NCBI RefSeq assembly: GCF_005843885.1
Contig: NZ_CP040443.1
Span: forward strand, 3,906,001-3,970,000
Direction: 5' to 3'
Source of the DNA: Escherichia sp. E4742
GTDB taxonomy: Bacteria; Pseudomonadota; Gammaproteobacteria; Enterobacterales; Enterobacteriaceae
DNA length: 64,000 nucleotides
The notes under the pieces were generated by a model that saw nothing but the letters and a program-made list of their open reading frames with translations, did no database searches and was not told the origin of the DNA. Shown here in pieces: positions 44,292 to 52,311 of the stretch. Positions within the stretch are counted from its first letter, which is position 1, and every line of letters begins with the position of its first letter. The translations under genes were made by a program, and so were the position numbers.

Positions 44292-46778
44292 ATGTCTAAA
44301 CTTAATTCTATTACGCTGGCTATCCTGTCGGTGTTGGCAACTTCGTCTGCATGGGCGGAAGATGAAACATTTGACACCCATTTTATGATTGGCGGATTAA
44401 ATGGGGAAAAAATTTCTGACTATCATATTGATAGTGATAAGCCGATGCCTGGTATCTATGATATGGATGTTTACCTGAATAATCAGTGGCGCGGACACTA
44501 TAATGTCGATATTAAAGACGATCCGGATGCAACATGTTTATCCTGGGAGCAGTTAAAGCAAATAGGTATCCTCACTGAAGGCATTAATATCGATAAAAGC
44601 GTAGAATGCGTACCACTTCGGGAAGCGGTACAGGGCGGCAGCGTTGACTATGATATTGGGCATTTTAACCTGAAGTTAAGTGTACCCCAGGCCTATGTCG
44701 TTGAGTATGAACGCGGATATGTCCCGCCTGAGGCATGGGATCGCGGGATTAACGCATTATATACGTCTTATTATGCCAGTCAGTATTACAGTAATTATAA
44801 GCACGGAGGAGATAATAAAAGTAGCTATTTAAATCTGAATAGTGGTTTGAATCTTCTGGGCTGGCAGTTGCATTCAAATGCCAATTATACGAAAAGTGAC
44901 GAGAGCAGCGGTAAATGGAAGAGTAACACGTTATATCTGGAGCGCGGAATTCCACAAATTCTTGGCACATTGCGTGCTGGTGAAATGTATACCGGTTCTG
45001 ATGTTTTTGACTCCGTGCGTTTTCGCGGTGTACGCCTTTGGCGCGATATGCAGATGTTGCCGAACTCTAAACAGAATTTTACTCCTGTGGTGCGTGGTGT
45101 TGCCCAAAGTAACGCACTTGTCACTATTGAACAAAATGGCTTTGTGGTTTACCAGAAAGAGGTTCCGCCAGGTCCATTCGCCATTGATGATTTGCAACTT
45201 GCTGGTGGTGGTGCAGATCTGGAAGTAACCGTTAAAGAAGCTGACGGTTCGGTGTCGCGTTATCGTGTACCTTATTCATCTGTACCAAATATGTTGCAAC
45301 CGGGCGTTTCGAAATATGAATTTGCTGCCGGACGTAGTCGTATTGAGGGCGCCAGCGATCAGTCAGATTTTATTCAGGGAAGCTATCAGTATGGTCTTAA
45401 TAATTTGCTGACTCTCTATGCTGGCACGCAGTTGTCTGATAATTACTCATCGTTTGTTCTCGGCACGGGATGGAATACACCGATTGGTGCTGTATCGGTT
45501 GATTTTACCCATTCCCATAGTGAACAAGATAACGGTGATGTGTTTAATGGTCAAAGTTATCAGATTGCCTGGAACAAATATCTCTCTCAAAGTGGAACGC
45601 AATTTTCGCTGGCGGCCTGGCGTTATTCTTCTCGGGATTATCGTACTTTTAACGATCACGTGTGGGCAAATAACAGGAAAAGTTATAATCGAGAAGATGA
45701 CTCAGTTTATGATATCGCTGACTATTATCAGTACGATTTTGGTCGTAAGAACAGCTTTTCTGTAAATATAAACCAGTCATTACCAGAAAATTGGGGATAT
45801 CTGTCGGTCAGCGGTCAATGGCGGGATTATTGGGAACGCAGCGGGACAGGGAAAGATTATCAACTCAGCTATTCGAACTCCTGGGAACGCCTTAGTTATA
45901 CTTTGTCTGTTAGCCAGACTTACGATGAAGATAACCGCGAAGATAGACGCATTAACTTATATTTCTCAATTCCCTTCTCGTGGGGCGATGGAATCACTGA
46001 AAAACGACGAGATTTATTTGTTTCTAACTCAACCACTTTTGATAAAGACGGCTATCGGTCGAATAATACCAGCCTCAGCGGTGTGGCGGGGAGTCGCGAT
46101 CAGTTCAGCTACGGGGCTAACTTAAGCCATCAACACCAGGGCAGCGAAACAACAGCAGGTGGAAACCTGACCTGGCGTGCGCCACTGGCGACTATTGGTG
46201 GCAGCTATAGCCAGTCGAAAAGATATCAACAGGTTAGTGGTAATATTCAAGGCGGTTTAGTCGCGTGGTCGGACGGGGTGGCACTGGCTCCCAGACTTTC
46301 CGATACGTTCGCCATCGTCAAAGCGCCGGGACTGGAGGGAGCGGCGGTGCAGGGATATCGTTACCTGACCACGGATAGCAGAGGCTACGCTATTTATGAC
46401 AATCTGACGCCGTATCGTGAAAATACGTTGATGTTGGATATTGCCGACAGTAAAAGCGATGTGGCGCTACTGGGTAACCGTAAAAACACCGTTCCTTATC
46501 GTGGTGCGGTAGTGATGACGCAGTTTGAGACTGATAAACGCAAGCCCTGGTATTTCATCTCCCAACGCCCTGATGGCTCTCCGTTGCCGTTTGGTTATGA
46601 GGTTGAAGATGAAAGCGGCAACAATGTGGGCTTAGTAGGACAAGGAAGTCGGATATTTATTCGCACCAATGATGTTCCCGCGTCGATTCGCGTCTCGGTT
46701 AATAAACAGCAGGAACAATTCTGCACTATTACCTTTGATAACGTTATTGATGAGAATAAAGTTTATATTTGTCGTTAA
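44292..46778 (+). CDS. Fimbrial outer-membrane usher
   Basis: FimD/PapC-family usher (828 aa from ATG 44292, AGGGA upstream). After a signal peptide (...TSSAWAEDE) come the N-terminal chaperone-binding domain, the 24-strand barrel with a plug (DLQLAGGGADLEVTVKEADGS near 300-320) and C-terminal domains ending in QEQFCTITFDNV...YICR. No frameshift or stop seen, so the secretion machine looks functional. It belongs with the yehB/ybgQ-like ushers. The adhesin gene follows after 11 bp. Confidence 0.92.
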   Translation: MSKLNSITLAILSVLATSSAWAEDETFDTHFMIGGLNGEKISDYHIDSDKPMPGIYDMDVYLNNQWRGHYNVDIKDDPDATCLSWEQLKQIGILTEGINIDKSVECVPLREAVQGGSVDYDIGHFNLKLSVPQAYVVEYERGYVPPEAWDRGINALYTSYYASQYYSNYKHGGDNKSSYLNLNSGLNLLGWQLHSNANYTKSDESSGKWKSNTLYLERGIPQILGTLRAGEMYTGSDVFDSVRFRGVRLWRDMQMLPNSKQNFTPVVRGVAQSNALVTIEQNGFVVYQKEVPPGPFAIDDLQLAGGGADLEVTVKEADGSVSRYRVPYSSVPNMLQPGVSKYEFAAGRSRIEGASDQSDFIQGSYQYGLNNLLTLYAGTQLSDNYSSFVLGTGWNTPIGAVSVDFTHSHSEQDNGDVFNGQSYQIAWNKYLSQSGTQFSLAAWRYSSRDYRTFNDHVWANNRKSYNREDDSVYDIADYYQYDFGRKNSFSVNINQSLPENWGYLSVSGQWRDYWERSGTGKDYQLSYSNSWERLSYTLSVSQTYDEDNREDRRINLYFSIPFSWGDGITEKRRDLFVSNSTTFDKDGYRSNNTSLSGVAGSRDQFSYGANLSHQHQGSETTAGGNLTWRAPLATIGGSYSQSKRYQQVSGNIQGGLVAWSDGVALAPRLSDTFAIVKAPGLEGAAVQGYRYLTTDSRGYAIYDNLTPYRENTLMLDIADSKSDVALLGNRKNTVPYRGAVVMTQFETDKRKPWYFISQRPDGSPLPFGYEVEDESGNNVGLVGQGSRIFIRTNDVPASIRVSVNKQQEQFCTITFDNVIDENKVYICR

Positions 46779-46789
46779 AGGATTTGTTT

Positions 46790-47803
46790 ATGAAGAAATA
46801 TTGGTTTTTGTTTCTACTGGCTTTGCCATTTTGGGGGCAGGCTAAATGTACTTTGGGGCCGAATACAACAGCAAGCCAAACGATAGAACTAGATATGGCA
46901 CAGGAAACGGTAACGGCTGTAATTAATACAAACTTAGTTGATACGTTCACATGTAATGCAACAAGCGATAAAATGTATTATGCAACACCGTTAAAAGATT
47001 ATATTGTTGAACTTAAAGAGTCTGATTCGCAGAAATCAATCTTTATGAAATTTAATCTTGAGAGTAGTGCATTCCCTGTTTCTACTGGAATCGATTCCTG
47101 GAATGCTTCTCCAAAAGAATATAACACTCAGGATGTTATAAATACCAAGCCGTTCACTCTTAAGGCAGAATATGTTGGGCCAACGAGTAAAGTAGACCAT
47201 ACAATAACCACCAATATCGACAAGATAACCATCCCGCGTCCTGCCATTAGCATACTAACAGATAACTCTTGCAATGATAGTATCATAAAATGGTTTTTAT
47301 GTTGGATTAGTGGGCGATTAGATAGTGATGTTTCTTATACTCAGAATATAGAATTTAGCATCAAACACAAACCCACAACCTGTAGTTTCTCGCAACCGAT
47401 TTACGAAATAAGAATGCCAGAAACAACGATAAGTGAGATGCAATCTGCCAATAACACAAAATCAGCTTCTATAGATCTGGTTTTAAATTGTGACAGTGTT
47501 TATAACGTCACGACTAATCCAGTAACTTTTAAAGTTGCGCGCGGTGAATGGGATGATAGTGGAACCATTCTGAAAAACACATCGCTTAATGGTGCTAAGG
47601 GGGTTGGGTTCCAGATTTATAATGGTAACGCAACGACACCGCTAAAGCTGGGTGATACTTTGATGAACAAACTAACTAAAATGGCGGCCATTGAGAATCA
47701 GTACACCTTCCCGATTACCGCGAAATATGTCCGCGTGAAGGAGGAAGCACTACAGCCTGGAGAAGTCCAAAGCAAAGCCATATTTGCCGTATCCTACGAC
47801 TAG
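46790..47803 (+). CDS. Fimbrial tip adhesin-like subunit
   Basis: 337-residue secreted protein: signal peptide MKKYWFLFLLALPFWGQA, an N-terminal receptor-binding-like domain (about 19-200) with no family I recognise, and a C-terminal pilin domain (CSFSQPIYEIRMPE... to the end AIFAVSYD). This two-domain design is that of tip adhesins such as YehA/YbgO. ATG 46790 is preceded by AAAGGA; the frame from 46769 overlaps the usher. Low GC throughout. The ligand cannot be predicted. Confidence 0.85.
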   Translation: MKKYWFLFLLALPFWGQAKCTLGPNTTASQTIELDMAQETVTAVINTNLVDTFTCNATSDKMYYATPLKDYIVELKESDSQKSIFMKFNLESSAFPVSTGIDSWNASPKEYNTQDVINTKPFTLKAEYVGPTSKVDHTITTNIDKITIPRPAISILTDNSCNDSIIKWFLCWISGRLDSDVSYTQNIEFSIKHKPTTCSFSQPIYEIRMPETTISEMQSANNTKSASIDLVLNCDSVYNVTTNPVTFKVARGEWDDSGTILKNTSLNGAKGVGFQIYNGNATTPLKLGDTLMNKLTKMAAIENQYTFPITAKYVRVKEEALQPGEVQSKAIFAVSYD

Positions 47804-47831
47804 TGGGTATGGTAATAAGCCACGTGATTTT

Positions 47832-47864
47832 CACGTACTTTCGAAGAGGAAGTACGTGTTTTTT
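47832..47864 (+). terminator. Terminator of the fimbrial operon
   Basis: CACGTACTT pairs with AAGTACGTG around a 9-nt loop, followed by six Ts, 28 bp after the adhesin stop. Confidence 0.88.
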
Positions 47865-47884
47865 ATTTAAGGTGCATCAATGCG

Positions 47885-47912
47885 AAAAAAAGCTCGTACT
47901 TTCGTACGAGCT
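47885..47912 (-). terminator. Terminator of serW
   Basis: On the minus strand AGCTCGTAC pairs with GTACGAGCT around a 4-nt loop, followed by T7. It lies 12 bp after the tRNA 3' end and is symmetrical enough to act on the opposing fimbrial transcript too. Confidence 0.9.
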
Positions 47913-47924
47913 CTTCTTAAAATA

Positions 47925-48012
47925 TGGCGGTGAGGCGGGGATTCGAACCCCGGATACGTTGCCGTATACACACTTTCCAGGCGTGCTCCTTCAGCCACTC
48001 GGACACCTCACC
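47925..48012 (-). tRNA. serW: tRNA-Ser (anticodon GGA)
   Basis: 88-nt serine tRNA on the minus strand. It starts GGTGAGGTGTCCGAGTGG, has the anticodon GGA in CTGGAAAG, a long class II variable arm and the T-loop GGTTCGAATCC, and ends with encoded CCA. Acceptor arms GGTGAGG and CCTCACC pair perfectly. In K-12 serW lies between clpA and infA. Here the cas/fimbrial block sits on its 3' side and CRISPR array 2 on its 5' side. Confidence 0.97.
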
Positions 48013-48055
48013 AAATTGTTTTGCTGCCTGACCTCATGGGTGGCAACGGGGCGCT

Positions 48056-48084
48056 ACTATAGGGAGTTAGAGTAAAACGGTCAA
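48056..48084 (-). promoter_or_regulatory. serW promoter
   Basis: On the minus strand: -35 TTGACC (48079-48084), 17-bp spacer, -10 TATAGT (48056-48061). A GC-rich discriminator (GCGCCCC) follows, typical of stringently controlled stable-RNA promoters. Confidence 0.85.
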
Positions 48085-48355
48085 GAAGAATTTATAGAGA
48101 TTGATTCGTTTGGTTACGCAATGAACACGCTGTTTGCGTGACGGAGATTATGATCGTATGTGTTCTGTTCAATTGTTTATCAAAAGCTATGCATAAAATA
48201 TGAGATTGAAGAAGTACCAAATCGACCCTTTTTTTAGGTTGAAATGTAACTCATTGATTTTGTTTATTGCTTTTTTGAAGTCTGGAAAAAGGGTTCGAAT
48301 CTGCGATTTTGTAAGTTTTAACAGTAAATCAATCGGATAGTCTGCTATTATTCCA
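48085..48355 (+). promoter_or_regulatory. Leader of CRISPR array 2 with IHF sites
   Basis: AT-rich leader between the serW promoter and the first repeat. ACCCTTTTTTT at 48225-48235 and its inverted partner AAAAAGGGT at 48286-48294 flank a perfect minus-strand IHF consensus at 48247-48259 (AATCAATGAGTTA). A second IHF-like site AATCAATCGGATA is at 48327-48339. All elements are at the same distance from the first repeat as in leader 1. No gene is seen in this stretch. Confidence 0.8.
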
Positions 48356-49226
48356 GTTCACTGCCGTACAGGCAGCTTAGAAAAGTGCTGCCTGCTGAAC
48401 GCCTGCATCCCTTGCCGTTCACTGCCGTACAGGCAGCTTAGAAAACGTAACAGGGCGACATCATGAGGCGACAAAGGTTCACTGCCGTACAGGCAGCTTA
48501 GAAACGCTTGTGATCCGCTCTCTTGAGGGTGAGAAAGTTCACTGCCGTACAGGCAGCTTAGAAAGAGGCGGTAGCGAAGCTTTTCGCGGGCTTCTGGTTC
48601 ACTGCCGTACAGGCAGCTTAGAAATCCAAGCAGACGCAGGAAGTTAACATTACGCATGTTCACTGCCGTACAGGCAGCTTAGAAAGACAGGTGGGCGTCG
48701 TGGTTATGGCCTTCCCCGTTCACTGCCGTACAGGCAGCTTAGAAAGAGGCGGTAGCGAAGCTTTTCGCGGGCTTCTGGTTCACTGCCGTACAGGCAGCTT
48801 AGAAATCCAAGCAGACGCAGGAAGTTAACATTACGCATGTTCACTGCCGTACAGGCAGCTTAGAAAGACAGGTGGGCGTCGTGGTTATGGCCTTCCCCGT
48901 TCACTGCCGTACAGGCAGCTTAGAAAACATCGTGCAGGCTTTATTTGCCATTCTGATTGTTCACTGCCGTACAGGCAGCTTAGAAAATCAGAACTAGACA
49001 CGCTCTCAGATGACGAACGTTCACTGCCGTACAGGCAGCTTAGAAAGTATCAGCCAGCAAGTCGCCGTTGTCCTGATAGTTCACTGCCGTACAGGCAGCT
49101 TAGAAAATTCCGTAGTATTTCTGTTTCCCCACATTAATGTTCACTGCCGTACAGGCAGCTTAGAAAGCAAAATCGGTTGCCGGGATTGGCGTCCCGGAGT
49201 TCACTGCCGTACAGGCAGTTTTCAAA
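48356..49226 (+). CRISPR. Type I-F CRISPR array 2 (15 repeats, 14 spacers)
   Basis: Same 28-bp repeat as array 1, on the + strand. Repeats start at 48356, 48417, 48477, 48537, 48597, 48658, 48718, 48778, 48839, 48899, 48959, 49019, 49079, 49139 and 49199. The last is degenerate (ends TTTTCAAA), marking the trailer next to infA. Spacers are 32 bp except numbers 1, 5 and 8 (33 bp). Spacers 7-9 repeat 4-6 exactly, so 11 are unique. No cas gene adjoins it; it presumably uses the operon 6 kb away. Confidence 0.98.
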
Positions 49227-49272
49227 CTTAACACATCATCCTCCAGTATTTATTCCCCATGACTCCAAACGC

Positions 49273-49299
49273 AAAAAAGGCCGGTTAAACCGACCTTTT
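49273..49299 (-). terminator. Terminator of infA
   Basis: On the minus strand AAGGTCGG pairs with CCGGCCTT (one mismatch) across TTTAA and ends in a T-run, 39 bp after the infA stop. Confidence 0.8.
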
Positions 49300-49337
49300 A
49301 CTCGTTCTTTCTCTTCGCCCATCAGGCGGCAAAACAA

Positions 49338-49559
<222 letters not shown>

Positions 49560-49840
49560 ATCCTCTGGGGTATCACTACCGTAATTTGAACCGGCAAGAT
49601 AATGCCGAAGTTCTGTAAATAAGTAAAGATTTGTGCGCTAATTCGCAACAAACAGGTTTGGCACATAACTCCGAAAACACACGGCTAAGCCGCACTATAA
49701 GCGCAACGTATAAGGGAGCGGTGAGATAAACGGTGGGCGTTACCTGACGCGAAAAATTCCTTATCGGCAGCGGAGTAATGAGCATAACCAACTCTGCGAC
49801 CGCAATTATAACACTCTGGGGAGAAATGTGCCGAAAACAT

Positions 49841-50545
49841 TCATTCTTGTGGTGAAAACAATCGCCGTGGTACCCAGAAATTATTTGGTAACCGTTCGGG
49901 GCGCAGTTGATTGAGATAATTGAGGTAATCCCGGCGAGGGATTTCGCAGGCACCAAGCGAGGCCGTATGGTCATTTAATACCTGGCAGTCGATAAGCTTG
50001 CCGCCGTGGTGGATAAATTCGTCACAAAAAACCAGGAGCGCCGTTTTCGAGGCATTCTCCATGCGGCTGAACATCGACTCGCCACAAAATAGTGTTCCCT
50101 GCGCCACGCCGTACATGCCGCCGACAAGTTCGCCTTCACGCCACACTTCTATGGAATGAGCATGGCCCAACTCGTGAAGACGATGGTAGGCTTCGACGAC
50201 GTCACGCGTAATCCAGGTCCCTTCTTCGCGATCGCTGGCGCAGCCTTCAATGACCTGACCAAACGCGTAATTCAGCGTGACGCGATAGGGAGAGCGCTTA
50301 TGAAAACGTTTCATGCTGCGGCTGATATGCAGTGATTCTGGCCATAAAACCGCACGTGGATCAGGCGACCACCAGAGAATAGGATCGCCCGGAGAAAACC
50401 ACGGGAAAATACCGCGCTGATAAGCCATGAGTAGCCGAGCAGGGCTAAGATCGCCTCCCAGCGCCAGCAGACCGTTAGGCTCACGTAATGCGCCTTCCGG
50501 GGAAGGGAAGGCTATTGAATGGCGAGAAAGCTGAACCAGGCGCAT
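49841..50545 (-). CDS. aat: Leucyl/phenylalanyl-tRNA-protein transferase Aat
   Basis: Adds Leu or Phe to proteins with N-terminal Arg or Lys, creating N-degrons that ClpS hands to ClpAP (234 aa). Family motifs FPSPEGALREPNGLLALGGDLS, YQRGIFPWFSPGDPILWWSPDPR and GMYGVAQGTLFCGESMFS are all present. In most E. coli it is near clpS-clpA; here the island lies between. It follows cydC by 44 bp on the same strand. Confidence 0.97.
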   Translation of the reverse strand: MRLVQLSRHSIAFPSPEGALREPNGLLALGGDLSPARLLMAYQRGIFPWFSPGDPILWWSPDPRAVLWPESLHISRSMKRFHKRSPYRVTLNYAFGQVIEGCASDREEGTWITRDVVEAYHRLHELGHAHSIEVWREGELVGGMYGVAQGTLFCGESMFSRMENASKTALLVFCDEFIHHGGKLIDCQVLNDHTASLGACEIPRRDYLNYLNQLRPERLPNNFWVPRRLFSPQE

Positions 50546-50589
50546 GACTGCAAAACTCCACTACGCAAGTCGGATCGTTCAATAATAGC

Positions 50590-52311
50590 TTACAAACCCT
50601 GCTTAAACTGGTAATAACGCCCCTGTCTGGCAAGCAGTTCTGCATGGGTACCTTGTTCAATAATTTGCCCGTTGTCCATCACTATTATTTGCTGAAAATG
50701 TGAAAGTCCACGCAGCCGATGTGTAACCGTCAATAGCGTTTTCTCACGCATCATTTCAGCCAGTAATTCGAGGATCTGACTTTCAGTCGTGGCATCTAAG
50801 CCTTCGGTTGGTTCATCCAGCAATACTAACGGCGCATCGTGCAATAGCGCACGGGCGATAGCCAGACGACGCAGTTCGCCGCCGGAAAGCTGACGCCCGC
50901 CTTCTCCCAACCAACTGTTGAGCCCTGTGTCTTCGAGTAGTTTCTCCAGACCGACGCGACGGAGAATTTCAGCAAGAGTCTCATCAGTAGCGCCAGGTGC
51001 GGCGAGTAACAGATTATCGCGCAGTGTGGCGCTAAACAGATGCACTCGCTGTGGCACAACGCTGATGGTCTGGCGCAATGTCGATTCATTCAGGTCAGAG
51101 ATCGGGCTGCCGTTAAGCAAAATCTCACCCTGTTGCGGGTCCCATGCGCGGGTTAGCAGTTGTAACAACGTTGATTTTCCGCATCCGGTTCGCCCGAGAA
51201 TCGCAATATGTTCGCCGGCATTTGCCTGAAGAGAAATCCCTTTAAGCGCTTGTTGGGATTGTTCCGGATAAGTGAACGCAACATCCCGTAACGTCAGGCA
51301 AACCTGCTCAGGAACGGCGGACTGAATATCCGGGAAGGTCACTTCTGGTTTTTGGTCCGTTAAGTCAGTGATACGCACGGCAGAAGCAATAACTTGCCCC
51401 AGATGTTGAAATGCACCTGTCACCGGAGCCAGGGCTTCGAATGCAGCCAATGCACAGAAGACAAACAGCGCAATCAATGCGCCTGGCTGGCTATTACCGG
51501 CAACGCCGCCGGAGGCCATCCATAGCATCAGAATCACCGCCAGCGCGCCAATCAACAGCATAATTGCCTGCGAGAGCGCGGTCAGTTCGGACTGACGACG
51601 CTGCGCTTCCAGCCACTGAATTTCGGTGTTCTCTAACTGCGTACGATAACGATCGCTGGCACCAAAAATGGTCAGTTCAGCTTGCCCTTGCAGCCAGGCG
51701 GTTAACTGTTGGCGATACTGACCGCGAAGATGGGTAAGGTTTTGCCCGGTGCTTTTTCCCGCTCGATAAAACAGCGGCGGCATCAGGAAAAGCGTCAGCA
51801 ACATAATGCCGCCCAGCGTGAAGGCGAGGGTGAAATCAAGAAAACTTAACCCGACAGTCACCACCATAATTACCACAAAAGCCCCTACCAGCGGTGAGAT
51901 AACGCGCAAGTAAAGATGATCGAGCGTATCAACATCGGCGACGACGCGGTTGAGCAATTCGCCCTGGCGATAGCGGGCCAGCCCGGCAGGGGAGAGAGGC
52001 AACAGCTTGCTGAAGGTGTAAATGCGCAAATGCTGCAACACGCGGAAAGTCGCGTCGTGACTCACCAGACGTTCAAAATAACGCCCGGCAGTGCGGGTGA
52101 TTGCCGCGCCACGTACACCTGCGGCAGGCAGCATGTAGTTAAAGCTGTACAGCCCTGCAACTCCCGCCACTGCCGAAGCGGAGAGGAACCAACCAGAAAG
52201 CGTCAACAAGCCGATACTGGCGAGCAGTGTGACAATTGCCAGCACAATACCAAGGCTTAACATCCACTTATGACGCTTATATAGAGCCAGATAAGGAAGT
52301 AACGCGCGCAT
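50590..52311 (-). CDS. cydC: Glutathione/L-cysteine ABC exporter subunit CydC
   Basis: Half of the heterodimeric CydDC transporter (573 aa), which is needed for assembly of cytochrome bd; exports of glutathione and cysteine, and haem-linked roles, are described. Six N-terminal membrane helices precede an ATPase with Walker A GRTGCGKST (about 370-378), signature LSGGELRRLAIARAL and VLLDEPTEGLD. It directly abuts cydD (stop followed by start). Confidence 0.97.
   Translation of the reverse strand: MRALLPYLALYKRHKWMLSLGIVLAIVTLLASIGLLTLSGWFLSASAVAGVAGLYSFNYMLPAAGVRGAAITRTAGRYFERLVSHDATFRVLQHLRIYTFSKLLPLSPAGLARYRQGELLNRVVADVDTLDHLYLRVISPLVGAFVVIMVVTVGLSFLDFTLAFTLGGIMLLTLFLMPPLFYRAGKSTGQNLTHLRGQYRQQLTAWLQGQAELTIFGASDRYRTQLENTEIQWLEAQRRQSELTALSQAIMLLIGALAVILMLWMASGGVAGNSQPGALIALFVFCALAAFEALAPVTGAFQHLGQVIASAVRITDLTDQKPEVTFPDIQSAVPEQVCLTLRDVAFTYPEQSQQALKGISLQANAGEHIAILGRTGCGKSTLLQLLTRAWDPQQGEILLNGSPISDLNESTLRQTISVVPQRVHLFSATLRDNLLLAAPGATDETLAEILRRVGLEKLLEDTGLNSWLGEGGRQLSGGELRRLAIARALLHDAPLVLLDEPTEGLDATTESQILELLAEMMREKTLLTVTHRLRGLSHFQQIIVMDNGQIIEQGTHAELLARQGRYYQFKQGL

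Noticed and set aside
47803..48075. 90-codon plus-strand frame after the adhesin gene
   Set aside because: It runs antisense through serW and both terminators; it contains the tRNA T-arm in translation (GGEAGIRTPDT), a common false gene.
47925..48355. Phage-like attachment site at serW with an integrative island
   Set aside because: No integrase gene and no duplicated tRNA 3' end found in the window; the island may have entered by homologous recombination.
48358..49231. Open frames of 101 and 73 codons in CRISPR array 2
   Set aside because: Again translations of the repeat unit; array structure explains them.
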